Shown here piece by piece: positions 17,195-26,971 of a DNA stretch of 64,000 nt. Position 1 is the first letter of the stretch. Each line of letters begins with the position of its first letter. The notes beneath the pieces were generated by a model. The model was not told where the DNA came from. It searched no databases and saw only the letters and a program-made list of their open reading frames with translations. This DNA comes from Paraplanobispora siamensis (lineage in GTDB: Bacteria; Actinomycetota; Actinomycetes; Streptosporangiales; Streptosporangiaceae): NCBI RefSeq assembly GCF_016863175.1, contig NZ_BOOJ01000064.1:1-64000 (forward strand). The letters are read 5' to 3'. The translations under genes were made by a program, and so were the position numbers.

Positions 17195-17378
17195 CCTGAT
17201 CCTGTCGGCCGGACCCGCCGCCGGTCGTCCGGCGGACGCAGGCAATCCGCGATGCCGCCGATGCCGTAGCCGGCCGCCGCGGGCACCGCGGAGGCGGCAG
17301 GGGTACCGCGGATGCGGTAGGCGGGCGATCATCCGGGCGCATGAGCCGCCCGTGCGGGCATCCGGTTAAGGTGCGCCC

Positions 17379-18506
17379 ATGGGTACAGAACGGTCCGGTC
17401 CGCGGGACGGTGTCGTGGACTGGGCGATCGCCGTCTGCGTGGCGGCGGCGCTGCTGGTGACCGGGCTGTCCGGGCAGGACTCCGCCACCGGTCTCGACCT
17501 GCTCGGCTGCGCGCTGCTGGTGACCGGCGGCCTGGCGCTGGCCGCGCGCCGCCGGGCCCCGGTTCCCGTCCTGGTCGTCACCGGAGCGTGCGCGGTGGGT
17601 TACCAGGCGGCCGGGTTCGACGTGCCCGCCGTGGCGTACCTGTTCGCGGTGTACGCCGCCGTGCGGGCGGGCCACCGTACCGTCACGGTGGTGGCGAGCA
17701 CGGCCATGCTGGCCGCGCTCCCCGTCGCGGCCCTGGCCTCGGGTCTGCACGACACGGGCGAGGCGTTCGCGCAGGCCCGCGGCGCTCTGGAGCTGGCCTG
17801 GCTGGTCGCGGCCGGCGCCGCGGGTGAGGCGCTGCGCCAGGCCGAGCGGCGGGCCGAGGAGGCCGAGCGGACCCGTGAGGAGACCGCGCGGCGCCGGGCC
17901 GACGAGGAGCGGCTGCACATCGCGCGGGAGCTGCACGATTCGCTCACCCACCAGATCTCGATCATCAAGGTGCAGAGCGAGGTGGCCGTGCACCTGGCCC
18001 GCAGGCGCGGCGAGCAGGTGCCGGAGGCCCTGCTGGCGATCCAGGAGGCCGGGCGTGAGGCGACGCGCGAGCTGCGCGCGACCCTTCAGGCGCTGCGCGA
18101 CGACGACACGAGCCCGCCGCGCGGCCTCGACCACCTCCCGGAACTGGTGGAGAAGGCCCGCACCATCGGCCTGGAGACGACGCTGACGATCGAGGGGCGG
18201 CGCCACGACGTGCCGGTCGCGGTGAGCCGTACCGTCTACCGGATCGTCCAGGAGTCGCTGACCAACGTCGCCCGGCACGCGGCCGCCGCCACCGCGTCGG
18301 TGCGGATCGACTATCGTCCCGACGCCCTGGCGATACGCATCGACGACGACGGCAGGGCCACGCCCGGCACCGCTCCGGTGCCCGGCGTCGGGCTGCTGGG
18401 GATGCGCGAGCGCGTCACCGCGCTCGGCGGCCGCCTGCGCGCGGAGCCGCGCAGCGGGGGAGGGTTCACCGTCCAGGCCGAGCTTCCGGTGGAGCAGGCG
18501 TCGTGA
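17379..18506 (+). CDS. Two-component sensor histidine kinase, NarL-partner type
   Basis: 375 aa. Four or five membrane helices occupy residues ~12-155. A short coiled linker (RQAERRAEEAERTREETARR) leads to the HisKA_3 box ARELHDSLTHQISIIKVQ with the phospho-histidine at about 188, then an HATPase domain (NVARHAAAATASVRI; IDDDGRA; GVGLLGMRERVTALGGRLRA). It ends four bases into the response regulator gene, so the two form an operon. There is no extracellular sensor, so it probably detects a membrane-related signal. Confidence 0.93.
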   Translation: MGTERSGPRDGVVDWAIAVCVAAALLVTGLSGQDSATGLDLLGCALLVTGGLALAARRRAPVPVLVVTGACAVGYQAAGFDVPAVAYLFAVYAAVRAGHRTVTVVASTAMLAALPVAALASGLHDTGEAFAQARGALELAWLVAAGAAGEALRQAERRAEEAERTREETARRRADEERLHIARELHDSLTHQISIIKVQSEVAVHLARRRGEQVPEALLAIQEAGREATRELRATLQALRDDDTSPPRGLDHLPELVEKARTIGLETTLTIEGRRHDVPVAVSRTVYRIVQESLTNVARHAAAATASVRIDYRPDALAIRIDDDGRATPGTAPVPGVGLLGMRERVTALGGRLRAEPRSGGGFTVQAELPVEQAS

Positions 18507-19165
18507 TCCGTGTCCTGCTGGTCGACGACCAGCCGCTCATCCGCAGCGGGTTCCGCGCGATCCTCGATCTCGAGGACGACATCGAGGTGGTGGCCGAGGC
18601 CGGTGACGGGCTGCGGGGCGTGGCCCTGGCCCGGGAGCACCTGCCCGACATCGCGCTCGTCGACATCCAGATGCCGGTCGCCGACGGCATCGAGGCGACC
18701 CGGCGCATCGCCGCGGATCCGGCCCTGGCCGGGGTGCACGTCGTGATCCTGACCAACTACGGCCTGGACGAGTACGTCTTCGAGGCGCTGCGCGCCGGCG
18801 CGGCCGGGTTCCTGGTCAAGGACATCGTGCCCGAGGACTTCCTGCACGCCGTGCGCGTGGCCGCGCGCGGTGACGCGCTGCTCGCCCCGTCGATCACCCG
18901 CAAGCTCATCAACAGGTACGTCGCCCAGCCGCTCGGGACCGGCACGGGCACGGGACTGGAGGAGCTGACCAACCGGGAGCGCGAGGCCGTGGCCCTGGTC
19001 GCGCGGGGCCTGTCCAACGACGAGATCGCGGACCGCATGGTGATCAGTCCGCTGACCGCGAAGACCCACGTCAACCGGGCCATGACCAAGCTGCGGGCCC
19101 GCGACCGCGCCCAGCTGGTCGTCTTCGCCTACGAGTCCGGCCTGGTGGTCCCGGGCGGTTCCTGA
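18503..19165 (+). CDS. NarL/LuxR-type response regulator
   Basis: 220 aa from GTG 18503 within the kinase stop (GTGA overlap). The receiver domain has the acidic pair DDQ, the phospho-aspartate in IALVDIQMPVADG (about residue 54) and a switch lysine in GFLVKDIVPED. The output domain reads LTNREREAVALVARGLSNDE, then IADRMVISPLTAKTHVNRAM, a LuxR helix-turn-helix. Its 3' end overlaps the convergent NmrA-like gene by 37 bp. The targets are unknown. Confidence 0.93.
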   Translation: MIRVLLVDDQPLIRSGFRAILDLEDDIEVVAEAGDGLRGVALAREHLPDIALVDIQMPVADGIEATRRIAADPALAGVHVVILTNYGLDEYVFEALRAGAAGFLVKDIVPEDFLHAVRVAARGDALLAPSITRKLINRYVAQPLGTGTGTGLEELTNREREAVALVARGLSNDEIADRMVISPLTAKTHVNRAMTKLRARDRAQLVVFAYESGLVVPGGS

Positions 19166-20073
19166 GACCGCCCGGCGGCCTCCTGCGCGGCCAGGAAGCC
19201 GGCGATCCGGGCGGCTCCGGTCCGCTCCAGCCAGGTGCGCAGATCCATCAGGCCGGGATGCAGCGCGCGGGTGAAGGCGACGTCGGCGCGGTAGCCGCGT
19301 TCGTTGAGCCAGGTGTAGGCGTAGGCGAACTCCTCGCCGGCCGCGGCGATCGCCTCGATCGGGATCTGCACGTACGGCAGCCGCCGTCCGACGGCCCCGG
19401 AGATGGCCGCGGCGATCTGGCGCGGGGTCAGTTCGTCCCCGGCCAGGTCCACCGCGCGCCCGATCCACTGGCCCGGCCGGGCGAAGGCCAGGGCGGCGAA
19501 GGCGCCGACGTCGTCGACGGCCATGATCTGCTGCGGCACGTCGGCGGCGAACGCGGTGGCCACGGCGCCGTCGTGCAGGTGGTAGGCGCCGGTGTAGTTC
19601 TCCATGAAGGAGACCGGGCGCAGGAAGGTCGCGGGCAGGCCCAGCCGGGTGATGTGCCGCTCGATCCGCCATTTGCTGACCGTGTTCTGCGGCAGCACCT
19701 CGGTGTCGTGGCGGCCGGCGCCCGCGAGCGAGGCGTAGACCAGGTGCCGTATCCCGGCGGTGTGCGCCGCGTCGGCGACGTTGCGGCCCCAGCGGACCTC
19801 GTCCTCGGCGGAGAAGCCCGCCGGGGTGCCGGGGGAGCCGACGGTGGGCTGCACGCTGAACAGGCCGTGGGCGCCTTCGGCCGTGGCGGTGAGCGAGGCG
19901 GTGTCGTCCATGTCGGCGCGGACGGGCTCGGCGCCCGCCCGGGCCAGCTCCCGGGCCGCCGCGCCGTCCGGATCGCGTGTCACCGCCCGTACCTTCCAGC
20001 CGTCGGCCAGCAGGTGCGCCGTCACGGCGCGGCCCTGCGGTCCGGTGGCTCCCATCACCACGATGGTCTTCAC
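19129..20073 (-). CDS. NmrA-like NAD(P)-binding protein
   Basis: 314 aa from GTG 20073 (VKTIVVMGATGPQGRAVTAH, the Rossmann glycine motif GxxGxxG). The NmrA/isoflavone-reductase features continue with FSVQPTV, HLVYASLAG, ERHITRLGLPATFLRPVSFM and MAVDDVGAFAALAF. Members bind NADP and act as redox sensors or reductases; the catalytic lysine pattern is not clear here. It is divergent from a TetR gene across a shared inverted repeat, so that regulator probably controls it. Confidence 0.88.
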   Translation of the reverse strand: MKTIVVMGATGPQGRAVTAHLLADGWKVRAVTRDPDGAAARELARAGAEPVRADMDDTASLTATAEGAHGLFSVQPTVGSPGTPAGFSAEDEVRWGRNVADAAHTAGIRHLVYASLAGAGRHDTEVLPQNTVSKWRIERHITRLGLPATFLRPVSFMENYTGAYHLHDGAVATAFAADVPQQIMAVDDVGAFAALAFARPGQWIGRAVDLAGDELTPRQIAAAISGAVGRRLPYVQIPIEAIAAAGEEFAYAYTWLNERGYRADVAFTRALHPGLMDLRTWLERTGAARIAGFLAAQEAAGRSQEPPGTTRPDS

Positions 20074-20117
20074 GATGTGTCTCCGTTCCGGTGGGCGTGC
20101 GGGACGTCCGCATAAGT

Positions 20118-20164
20118 GGGGTGCCCTTCCGTTTATGGATGGGTACGATATGGAGGGCCACCCC
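20118..20164. promoter_or_regulatory. Inverted repeat between NmrA-like gene and TetR gene
   Basis: GGGGTGCCCTTCC (20118-20130) and GGAGGGCCACCCC (20152-20164) are complementary at 11 of 13 positions with 21 bp between them. The site lies between divergent genes, the expected place for the TetR protein's operator. Confidence 0.5.
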
Positions 20165-20190
20165 GGTTTTGCAAGCCCCTCGGAGAGCCC

Positions 20191-20826
20191 ATGCCGAAGG
20201 ACAGCCGTCCCCCCTCGTCCCCACGGCCGATGCGCGCGGACGCGCGCCGTAACTACGAGCGCATCCTGGCCGCCGCGGCCGACGCCGTCGCCGAGCACGG
20301 CGCCGAGGCGTCCCTGGAGGAGGTCGCCCGGCGCGCGGGCGTCGGCTCGGCCACGCTGCACCGGCACTTCCCCTCACGCCAGCTGCTGCTGGAGGCCGTC
20401 TTCCGCGACAAGGTCGAGGTCCTGTGCGTCACCGCCGGTGACCTGGCAGCCGACCCCGATCCCGCGCACGCGCTGACGGCCTGGCTGCGTGCCGTCGCCG
20501 CGCACGCCGTGTCCAACCGCGGCCTGGCCGCCTCGCTGATGCGCGGCGCCCGCGACGGCGACCCCGCCCTGGGCGCCACCTGCCACGCGATGATCGTCGA
20601 TGCGGGGACCGGCCTGCTGGTCCGCGCCCGCCGGGCGAAGGCCGTACGGCCCGACGTCTCGATCATCGACCTGCTCAAACTCGTCAACGCCATCTGCCTG
20701 GCCGTCGAGCGGGAGTCCGACGGCGCGGCCCAGGCCGACCGGCTGCTCGGCCTCGCGCTCGACGGGGTGTACCCCGGGCGGGGGAAGGCGGGGGACGCCC
20801 GGGATGCGCGATCCGCGACGGAGTGA
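20191..20826 (+). CDS. TetR-family regulator
   Basis: 211 aa from ATG 20191. The helix-turn-helix is clear: [52 protein letters not shown]. The C-terminal domain resembles SbtR-type regulators. It is divergent from the NmrA-like gene and probably represses it and itself through the inverted repeat at 20118-20164. The inducer is unknown. Confidence 0.9.
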   Translation: MPKDSRPPSSPRPMRADARRNYERILAAAADAVAEHGAEASLEEVARRAGVGSATLHRHFPSRQLLLEAVFRDKVEVLCVTAGDLAADPDPAHALTAWLRAVAAHAVSNRGLAASLMRGARDGDPALGATCHAMIVDAGTGLLVRARRAKAVRPDVSIIDLLKLVNAICLAVERESDGAAQADRLLGLALDGVYPGRGKAGDARDARSATE

Positions 20827-20924
20827 GCGGAGGAATCACTCGGGGAGATTTCCTTCACATTCGTCATCGGAGACCGAACGGAGCATGGTCGGGCATATCG
20901 AGTCGCCCGGCTGGAAGGAGAGCG

Positions 20925-22484
20925 ATGTTCGGCCTATCGCGTCAGCGCGCCACGCGTCCGCTGCCGCCGGTGCCCCGTGATGTCGAGGCACTCGAGCAGT
21001 TGCTGGCGGACATGGAGGCGGCCACCGACGAGAGCAGCATGCTCCGCATCGCGGTCGAGAGCCTGGTGCGCTCGGCCGGCTTCGACTACGGGGCGGCCTG
21101 GGTGCCCGATGGCCAGGCGGGACTGCGGCGGTGCATGGCCCTCGGACCGCTGGCCGCGTCGCTGGAGAAGGCCACCTCCGATCACCGGACGACCGCGACC
21201 GGGCCGGTCGCCGAGGTGATGCGCTCGCGCCGCCCGTTCGTGGTCAACGAGTTGGAGTCCTGCGGCGACGAGCACGCCGCGGCCGCGGTCCGGCACGGCA
21301 TGAAGGCCGCCCTCTATCTGCCGGTCACCGAGGCCGAGCGGGTCGTCGCGGTGCTGATGTACCTGCATTCGCAGCACGTCCACATCGACGAGGGCCGCAT
21401 GGGCAAACTGGTGGCCATCTCCCGCATCGCCAACCAGGCGCGTCAGCGGGCGATCGCCGTCGCGGCGCTGCGTCAGGAGGCCGACGACCGGCTGGCGGTG
21501 ACCACCGTGGTCAGCAAGGTGGGCCAGGCTCTGACCGCTGACGCGGCGCTGCGCACCGCGCTGGAGTCGGTGCGCACCGCGTTCGGCTGGCAGTACGGCT
21601 CGTACTGGCAGATCGACCCGGTCGAGCGGGTGCTGAGGTTCGGCGTCGAGTCCGGTTCGGCCGGACAGGAGTTCCGGGAGGTCACGCTGGCGGCCACGTT
21701 CGCCGAGGGGGTGGGCCTGTCCGGGCGGGCGTGGCGCTCGCGCGACCTGGTGTTCGTGCCTGATCTGGCCGAGGTGACCGACTGCGTGCGCGCTCCGGCC
21801 GCCCGGCGCGCCGGGGTCCGCTCCGGAGTGTGCTTCCCGATCATGGATGGCGACCGGGTGGTCGGGACGATGGACTTCTTCACCACCGAGAGGATCGAGC
21901 TGAGCCCGTCGCGGGCCTCGGCCCTGCGCAACGTGCAGCAGCTGGTCAGCCAGCGTCTTTCGGTACTGCGGCGCGCCGACGACGACGAGGCCAAGGCGCG
22001 GGCGTTGCTGGACACCGTGGAGCGGCTGCGGGCCGCCAGCCAGGACGCCGCCGCCGTGGCGCGGGAGGCGGCCACGCGGTCGGAGACGACGACCGGGGAG
22101 GTCGACTCGCTGGGTGCGGCGTCGGCGGCGATCGGCGACATCATCAAGATCATTTCCGGGATCGCCGAGCAGACCAACCTGCTGGCGCTCAACGCCACCA
22201 TCGAGGCCGCCCGCGCGGGCGAGTCCGGCAAGGGGTTCGCGGTGGTGGCCGGGGAGGTCAAGGAACTGGCCCGGGAGACGGCCGAGGCGACCGGCAAGGT
22301 CGCCGAGCAGATCGCCGGCATCCAGGCCAGCGCCCGGTCGGTGGCCGCGGGCATCCACACCACCGGCGAGATCATCGGCCGGATGGACGCGGTGCAGGTG
22401 CGCATCGGCGAGGTGCTGGAGGAGCAGGCCGACATGGCCCGCGCGTTCGACCGGGGCCTCCAGCGGGGCATCGAGCGGGGCTGA
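20925..22484 (+). CDS. Cytoplasmic GAF-GAF chemoreceptor-like signalling protein
   Basis: 519 aa from ATG 20925 behind GGAAGGAG. No membrane helix. Two GAF domains (~25-175 and ~190-360; [12 protein letters not shown] and [20 protein letters not shown] in the second) precede a short methyl-accepting signalling domain. That domain retains the hairpin tip [20 protein letters not shown] and [20 protein letters not shown], but the protein ends soon after. It may sense a soluble ligand or redox state. The signalling stalk is shorter than usual, so the output may be a kinase other than a classical CheA array. Confidence 0.88.
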   Translation: MFGLSRQRATRPLPPVPRDVEALEQLLADMEAATDESSMLRIAVESLVRSAGFDYGAAWVPDGQAGLRRCMALGPLAASLEKATSDHRTTATGPVAEVMRSRRPFVVNELESCGDEHAAAAVRHGMKAALYLPVTEAERVVAVLMYLHSQHVHIDEGRMGKLVAISRIANQARQRAIAVAALRQEADDRLAVTTVVSKVGQALTADAALRTALESVRTAFGWQYGSYWQIDPVERVLRFGVESGSAGQEFREVTLAATFAEGVGLSGRAWRSRDLVFVPDLAEVTDCVRAPAARRAGVRSGVCFPIMDGDRVVGTMDFFTTERIELSPSRASALRNVQQLVSQRLSVLRRADDDEAKARALLDTVERLRAASQDAAAVAREAATRSETTTGEVDSLGAASAAIGDIIKIISGIAEQTNLLALNATIEAARAGESGKGFAVVAGEVKELARETAEATGKVAEQIAGIQASARSVAAGIHTTGEIIGRMDAVQVRIGEVLEEQADMARAFDRGLQRGIERG

Positions 22485-22538
22485 GGCGGAAGCACGCGGT
22501 CCGGGATGCGGCGGGCGGCCCTCCGATCGGGGAGCCGG

Positions 22539-23483
22539 TCAGGGCGCGTCGAACAGGGCGCTGACCGACTCGCCGTCGTGGATGCGGCGCATGGCCTCGG
22601 CGAGCGCCGGGGCGATCGACAGGACGTGCAGCTTGGAGTCCGGTTTGGCCTCGGGGACGGGCACGGTGTTGGTGCAGACGATCTCCTCCACCTCGGGCCG
22701 GTCGCCGAGCCGGTCGACGGCCCCGTCCGCGAACAGGCCGTGGGTGCAGGCGATGCGCACCGAGTTGACGCCCCGCTCGCGCAGCCGGTCGAGCAGCTCG
22801 ATGACCGTCGTGCCCTTGGCGATCTCGTCGTCCAGGATGATGACGTCCTTGCCCTCGACCTCGCCGATCACCGAGCTGATGGTGACGCGGTCGTCGCTGA
22901 AGCGCTGCTTGGCGCCCACGGCGACCCCGGCTCCCAGCAGGCGCGCGAAGGCCGCCGCCTCCTTGGCGTTGCCCAGGTCGGGTGAGACGACGACGGTCTT
23001 GGACAGGTCGTAGCGGCGGAAGTAGGCGGCCAGCTCGCGCAGGGCGTGCAGGTGGTCGACCGGGACGCTGAAGAACCCGTGCACCTGGGGCGAGTGCAGG
23101 GTCATGGTCAGCACCCGGCCGGCCCCGGCGGCCACCAGCAGGTCGGCGACCAGGCGCGCCCCGATGGAGATGCGCGGGGCGTCCTTCTTGTCGGAGCGGG
23201 CGTAGGCGTAGTGCGGCATCACCACGGTCGTCCTGGCGGCTGAGGCGCCCCTGGCGGCGTCCAGCATCAGCAGCAGCTCGACGAGGTTCTCCTGCACCGG
23301 GGGGACGAGCGGCTGGATGAGGTACACGTCGCGTTCGCGGCAGTTGGCCTGCAGCTGCACCTCCAGGCAGTCGTTGGCGAAGCGTTTGACCTGGACCGGG
23401 TGGAGCGGGGTCCCCAGATGGGAGCAGATCTCGGCGGCCAGTTCGGGGTGGGCACTACCGCTGAACACGGTGATGTCTCGCAC
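22539..23483 (-). CDS. prs: Ribose-phosphate pyrophosphokinase
   Basis: 314 aa from GTG 23483 (GAAGGAG upstream). PRPP synthetase features: FANDCLEVQLQANCRERDVY, MPHYAYARSDKKDAPR, the metal-binding histidine in MTLHSPQVHGFF, and the PRPP loop VIILDDEIAKGTTVIELLDR. The usual loop is DDMIDTAGT; DDEIAKGTT is the variant of the divergent second PRPP-synthetase group. It makes PRPP from ribose 5-phosphate and ATP. It is monocistronic here, and a second housekeeping copy is likely elsewhere. Confidence 0.9.
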   Translation of the reverse strand: MRDITVFSGSAHPELAAEICSHLGTPLHPVQVKRFANDCLEVQLQANCRERDVYLIQPLVPPVQENLVELLLMLDAARGASAARTTVVMPHYAYARSDKKDAPRISIGARLVADLLVAAGAGRVLTMTLHSPQVHGFFSVPVDHLHALRELAAYFRRYDLSKTVVVSPDLGNAKEAAAFARLLGAGVAVGAKQRFSDDRVTISSVIGEVEGKDVIILDDEIAKGTTVIELLDRLRERGVNSVRIACTHGLFADGAVDRLGDRPEVEEIVCTNTVPVPEAKPDSKLHVLSIAPALAEAMRRIHDGESVSALFDAP

Positions 23484-23571
23484 GGGGCGCTCCTTCGGTG
23501 AACCGGTGCCGGGGATCGACCAGCCGAGCCGCATGCTACAGGGCCGCCGGGCGGCCGCCTCCTCCGCCTCC

Positions 23572-24834
23572 TCAGGGCTTGGCCGGGGGCTGCTGCGCCG
23601 GCGGCTCCTGCTGCGCCGGCGGTTCCCGGTGTGCTGTCGGTGCCTGCCGCGCCTGCGGCTCCTGCGGTGCAGCCGGCGTCTCCGGTCCCCGGGGCGCTTC
23701 GCCCGGCGGCTCCTGGCGCGCCGTCCCCACCTGCTGCTTCAGCGGCACCGTCTCCGCCTGGGGCTCCTGCCGCGCTTCGCTGAGCTGCTCGCGCAGGTAG
23801 TTCCACATCACGGCCAGCAGCGCGGCCGCCGGCACCGCGAGCAGGCTGCCGACGATGCCCGCCAGGCTGCCGCCGAGCGCGACCGCGAGCAGGACCACCG
23901 CCGCGTGCAGGCCCAGGCCGCGGCTCTGCAGCATGGGCTGGAAGACGTTGCCCTCGAGCTGCTGCACCAGGATGATGATGGCCAGCACGATGAGGGCGTC
24001 GGTCGGGCCGTTGGACACCAGGGCGATGAGCACGGCCACGAAGCCCGCGAACAGGGCGCCGATGATCGGCACGAACGCCGACACGAACGTCAGCACGGCC
24101 AGCGGGAGCACCAGGGGCACGCCCACGATCCACAGGCCCAGCCCGATGAAGATCGCGTCGAGCAGGCCGACGAAGGCCTGGGAACGGACGAAGGCCTCCA
24201 GGGTGTTCCAGCCGCGCGCGGCCAGGGCCGGGACGTGGACCGCGAGCCGGCCGGGCAGCTGGCGGGTCAGCCAGGGCAGGAAGCGGGGTCCGTCCTTCAG
24301 GAAGAAGAACATCAGGAACAGGGCCAGCACCGCGGTGACGAGGCCGTTGGCCACCGTGCCCACGCCGGTGAAGGTGGCGGTGACGATGCTGCCGACGCTG
24401 CCCTGGATGCGTGCGACCGCCGCGTCGAACGCCCGGGTGATCTCGTCGTCGCCGATGTTCAACGGCGGGCCGGCGGCCCACTGCCGGATCTGCTCGATGC
24501 CCTCGACCACACCCCTGCCGAGCTCGCCGGACTGGGAGGCGACCGGTACGGCGATCAGCACCACGATGCCCGCCGCCACCAGGAAGAACAGTATGGTCGA
24601 CACCGAGGCGGCCAGGGCCGGGGGCCATCCGCGCCGGCGCAGGAAGGCCGTGGGCGGCCACGTCAGGGTGGTCAGCAGCAGTGCGACGACCACCGGCCAC
24701 ACGATCGGCCACATCCGGCCCAGCACCCACAGCGCCGCGACGACCATCAGCAGGATCGAGAGCAGTTCCAGGCAGATGCGGGCCGATGTGCGCAGTGCCG
24801 ATCGGGTCTTCGCGGAGCTCAGCGTGGCAGGCAT
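23572..24834 (-). CDS. AI-2E family transporter
   Basis: A 420-aa membrane protein with about eight helices. The family pattern is present: a paired N-terminal helix, a long amphipathic region (ELGRGVVEGIEQIRQWAAG), LFLMFFFLKDGPRFLPWLTR, PIIGALFAGFVAVLIALVS, and the PMLQSRGLGLHAAVVLLAVA / GGSLAGIVGSLLAVPAAALL end. The last 70 residues are a low-complexity Gln/Pro/Glu tail encoded by imperfect repeats, probably disordered and cytoplasmic. Substrates of the family include AI-2 and Na+; here unknown. Confidence 0.9.
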   Translation of the reverse strand: MPATLSSAKTRSALRTSARICLELLSILLMVVAALWVLGRMWPIVWPVVVALLLTTLTWPPTAFLRRRGWPPALAASVSTILFFLVAAGIVVLIAVPVASQSGELGRGVVEGIEQIRQWAAGPPLNIGDDEITRAFDAAVARIQGSVGSIVTATFTGVGTVANGLVTAVLALFLMFFFLKDGPRFLPWLTRQLPGRLAVHVPALAARGWNTLEAFVRSQAFVGLLDAIFIGLGLWIVGVPLVLPLAVLTFVSAFVPIIGALFAGFVAVLIALVSNGPTDALIVLAIIILVQQLEGNVFQPMLQSRGLGLHAAVVLLAVALGGSLAGIVGSLLAVPAAALLAVMWNYLREQLSEARQEPQAETVPLKQQVGTARQEPPGEAPRGPETPAAPQEPQARQAPTAHREPPAQQEPPAQQPPAKP

Positions 24835-24969
24835 GGGATCACCTTAAGGCGCGCGATGTGGATCACGGCTCGCGGCATGCGCGGAGGGTGATGTCGGTTC
24901 CGTATCGGGTGTCATGGGGGGAGGCTGGGGTGATCGGGGCCTCTGTCGGCCGATCATCGGGAGGATGCG

Positions 24970-25752
24970 ATGACCGAGGTGACGATCCGCACGCCGTACG
25001 GGCAGATGCCCGCCTACGCGGCGGTGCCCTCCGGGCCGGGACCGTGGCCCGGGGTGGTGGTGATCCACGACTTCACCGGGATGAGCCACGACCTGCGTCA
25101 CCAGGCCGACTGGCTGGCCGGCGAGGGTTACCTGGCGGTGGCGCCCGACCTGTACTACTGGGGAAGCAGGCTGTCGTGCCTGCGCACCATCGTCCGCGAC
25201 ATCGGCGCCCGCCGGGGCCGGACCTTCGACGACATCGAGGCCGCACGCGCCTGGCTGGCCGTACGGCACGACTGCACCGGCGACATCGGCGTGATCGGGT
25301 TCTGCATGGGCGGCGGATACGCGCTGCTGCTGGCTCCGGGGCACGGGTTCTCCGCCGCGAGCGTCAATTACGGCGGCTGCCCCGAGGACGCCGTGCGGAT
25401 CCTGCGCGGCGCCTGCCCGATCGTCGGCAGCTTCGGCGGCCGGGACCGCTCACCGATGGGCCGATCGGCGGCGGTACGGCTGGTGCGGGCCCTGTCGGAG
25501 CTGGGTGTGGACTATGACGTGAAGGTGTATCCGGAGGCGGGGCACGGGTTCATGAACGACCACGACCCGGCCGATGCGACCCTCCTGCTGGTGACCCTGG
25601 CGAAGCTGTCGGGAACCCGCTATCACGAGCCCTCGGCCCGCGACGCCCGCGAGCGCATCGTCGCCTTCTTCGACCACCACCTCAAAGGAGCCGGCAAAGG
25701 AGCCGATGAGGAGGCCGGCGAAGAGGCCGGTGAAGGAGCCGATCCGCCGTGA
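24970..25752 (+). CDS. Dienelactone hydrolase family protein
   Basis: 260 aa from ATG 24970 (GGGAGGATGCG upstream). An alpha/beta hydrolase of the dienelactone type: [20 protein letters not shown], the nucleophile elbow [15 protein letters not shown] with Cys, and the catalytic histidine in EAGHGFMND. The C-terminal 30 residues are an acidic Gly/Glu repeat. Its natural substrate is unknown. A second family member lies at 28580. A hairpin with GATCGG/CCGATC arms lies in the promoter near 24930-24957. Confidence 0.88.
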   Translation: MTEVTIRTPYGQMPAYAAVPSGPGPWPGVVVIHDFTGMSHDLRHQADWLAGEGYLAVAPDLYYWGSRLSCLRTIVRDIGARRGRTFDDIEAARAWLAVRHDCTGDIGVIGFCMGGGYALLLAPGHGFSAASVNYGGCPEDAVRILRGACPIVGSFGGRDRSPMGRSAAVRLVRALSELGVDYDVKVYPEAGHGFMNDHDPADATLLLVTLAKLSGTRYHEPSARDARERIVAFFDHHLKGAGKGADEEAGEEAGEGADPP

Positions 25753-25773
25753 GGCGCGCGGCCCGCTGGGCTC

Positions 25774-26166
25774 TCAGGCCCGCGCCGGGGTGCGGGCGGG
25801 CTCGAAGAGCTCGATGAGGTTGCCGGCGGGGTCGGCGAGCAGGATCTGGCGTCCGCCGGGACCGGCGACCACGTCGCTGTGGAAGGGCAGCCCGGCGCCG
25901 CGCAGCCGGTCGATCTCGCCGTCGAGGTCGTCGACGACGAGGTGGATGCGGTTGCGGCCGGCGGGTGTGTCCCGGGGCGTGGCCCGGGCGCCGGAGCTGG
26001 CCGGTCCGGACAGCAGCAGCCGCAGCGGCCCGCGGACCACGTCGGCGAAGGCGGGCGCGGCGTCGGTGCTCAGGGTGAAGCCGAGGTGGGTGGTGTAGAA
26101 GCCGACGGCCGCGTTCACGTCGTCGACGAGGTAACGGACACTCGCCAGCCGGTCGGATGCGTTCAT
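25774..26166 (-). CDS. Glyoxalase/VOC-superfamily protein
   Basis: 130 aa from ATG 26166 behind GGAGG. It has a two-module VOC fold: VRYLVDDVNAAVGFYTTHLG, then IHLVVDDLDGEIDRLRGAGL and the closing ILLADPAGNLIELFEPA, with the metal-ligand glutamate positions kept. Its start overlaps the end of the ArsR-phosphatase gene (ATGA), so they form one operon. VOC proteins linked to ArsR/arsenic operons can be dioxygenases or organoarsenical enzymes, but no arsenic-specific cysteine motif is visible. Confidence 0.88.
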   Translation of the reverse strand: MNASDRLASVRYLVDDVNAAVGFYTTHLGFTLSTDAAPAFADVVRGPLRLLLSGPASSGARATPRDTPAGRNRIHLVVDDLDGEIDRLRGAGLPFHSDVVAGPGGRQILLADPAGNLIELFEPARTPARA

Positions 26167-26921
26167 GTCGAAGCCTCCTGTGAGGTCAGGACGGGCAGCA
26201 GGTGCCCGATGCGGGTGTCGATCTCGGCCGCGGTGCGGACGAAGGCGGGATAGCCGGCCCCGTCCGCGGCGGGATCGGGGATGCTCCAGTGGATGCGCCG
26301 AGGGTGACCGCCGATGCCGGAGCACACTTCCCGGACCTTGTCGCACAGGCTGATCACGTAGTCGAAGCGGCGGCCCGCCGTACTGTCCAGGTGGCGTGGG
26401 CGCAGGTCCCGCAGGTCGATGCCGTAGCCCTCGCGCAGGGCCCGTACGGCGTCGAGGTGCAGGCGCGGCCGGGGACGGCTGCCCGCGCTGGTCACCTCGA
26501 CGTGGCCGCCGGCGCGATGGCGCAGCAGGGCCTCGGCGATGGGTGAGCGGGCGCTGTTGCCGGTGCAGGTGAACAGCACCGCGGGCCGGTGCCCGGACGC
26601 GGGCGCCGGCGGTGGGACCGGGCCGGGCCGCAGCGCGGGGTGCAGCGCGGCGCCGGTGGCGGCCAGGGCCCGGGCGCAGCGGTCCAGGTCCAGGTGGTAG
26701 TAGCCGTCGCGGGCGTCGAAGGTGCTGCGCCTCATGGTGACCAGCCCGCCCTCGCGCAGCAGCCGCAGATGGTAGGAGACCAGGTTCTGCGGCTGCCCGA
26801 GGAGGTCCACCAGTTCGCGCACCCGGTAGTCGCTCACGGCCAGCTCGCTCAGCAGCCGCCACCGCAGCGGATGGGCGGCCAGTCGCAGGAAGGCCGGAGC
26901 GGCGTGAGCCGAGGACGCCAT
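26163..26921 (-). CDS. ArsR repressor fused to low-molecular-weight phosphatase/arsenate reductase domain
   Basis: 252 aa. Residues ~8-85 form an ArsR winged helix (LRLAAHPLRWRLLSELAVSD; QPQNLVSYHLRLLREGGLVT). Residues ~112-245 form a low-molecular-weight tyrosine phosphatase fold with the P-loop VLFTCTGNSARSPIAEALL (CTGNSARS) and the catalytic aspartate in WSIPDPAADG. The fusion is known in actinobacterial arsenic-type operons. A perfect 18-bp inverted repeat begins two bases before the ATG at 26921, almost certainly its own operator. The operon also carries the VOC gene. Confidence 0.9.
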   Translation of the reverse strand: MASSAHAAPAFLRLAAHPLRWRLLSELAVSDYRVRELVDLLGQPQNLVSYHLRLLREGGLVTMRRSTFDARDGYYHLDLDRCARALAATGAALHPALRPGPVPPPAPASGHRPAVLFTCTGNSARSPIAEALLRHRAGGHVEVTSAGSRPRPRLHLDAVRALREGYGIDLRDLRPRHLDSTAGRRFDYVISLCDKVREVCSGIGGHPRRIHWSIPDPAADGAGYPAFVRTAAEIDTRIGHLLPVLTSQEAST

Positions 26922-26922
26922 A

Positions 26923-26962
26923 CCCCGATGATACATCAAACTGTTTTGATGTATCATCGGGG
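26923..26962. promoter_or_regulatory. Perfect 18-bp palindrome, ArsR operator
   Basis: CCCCGATGATACATCAAA (26923-26940), spacer CTGT, then TTTGATGTATCATCGGGG (26945-26962). The inner ATCAAA/TTTGAT halves are the usual ArsR/SmtB half-site style. It overlaps where the promoter and leader of the ArsR fusion must be, so binding would block transcription. It is also AT-rich compared with its surroundings. Confidence 0.8.
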
Positions 26963-26971
26963 TCGCGGGTC

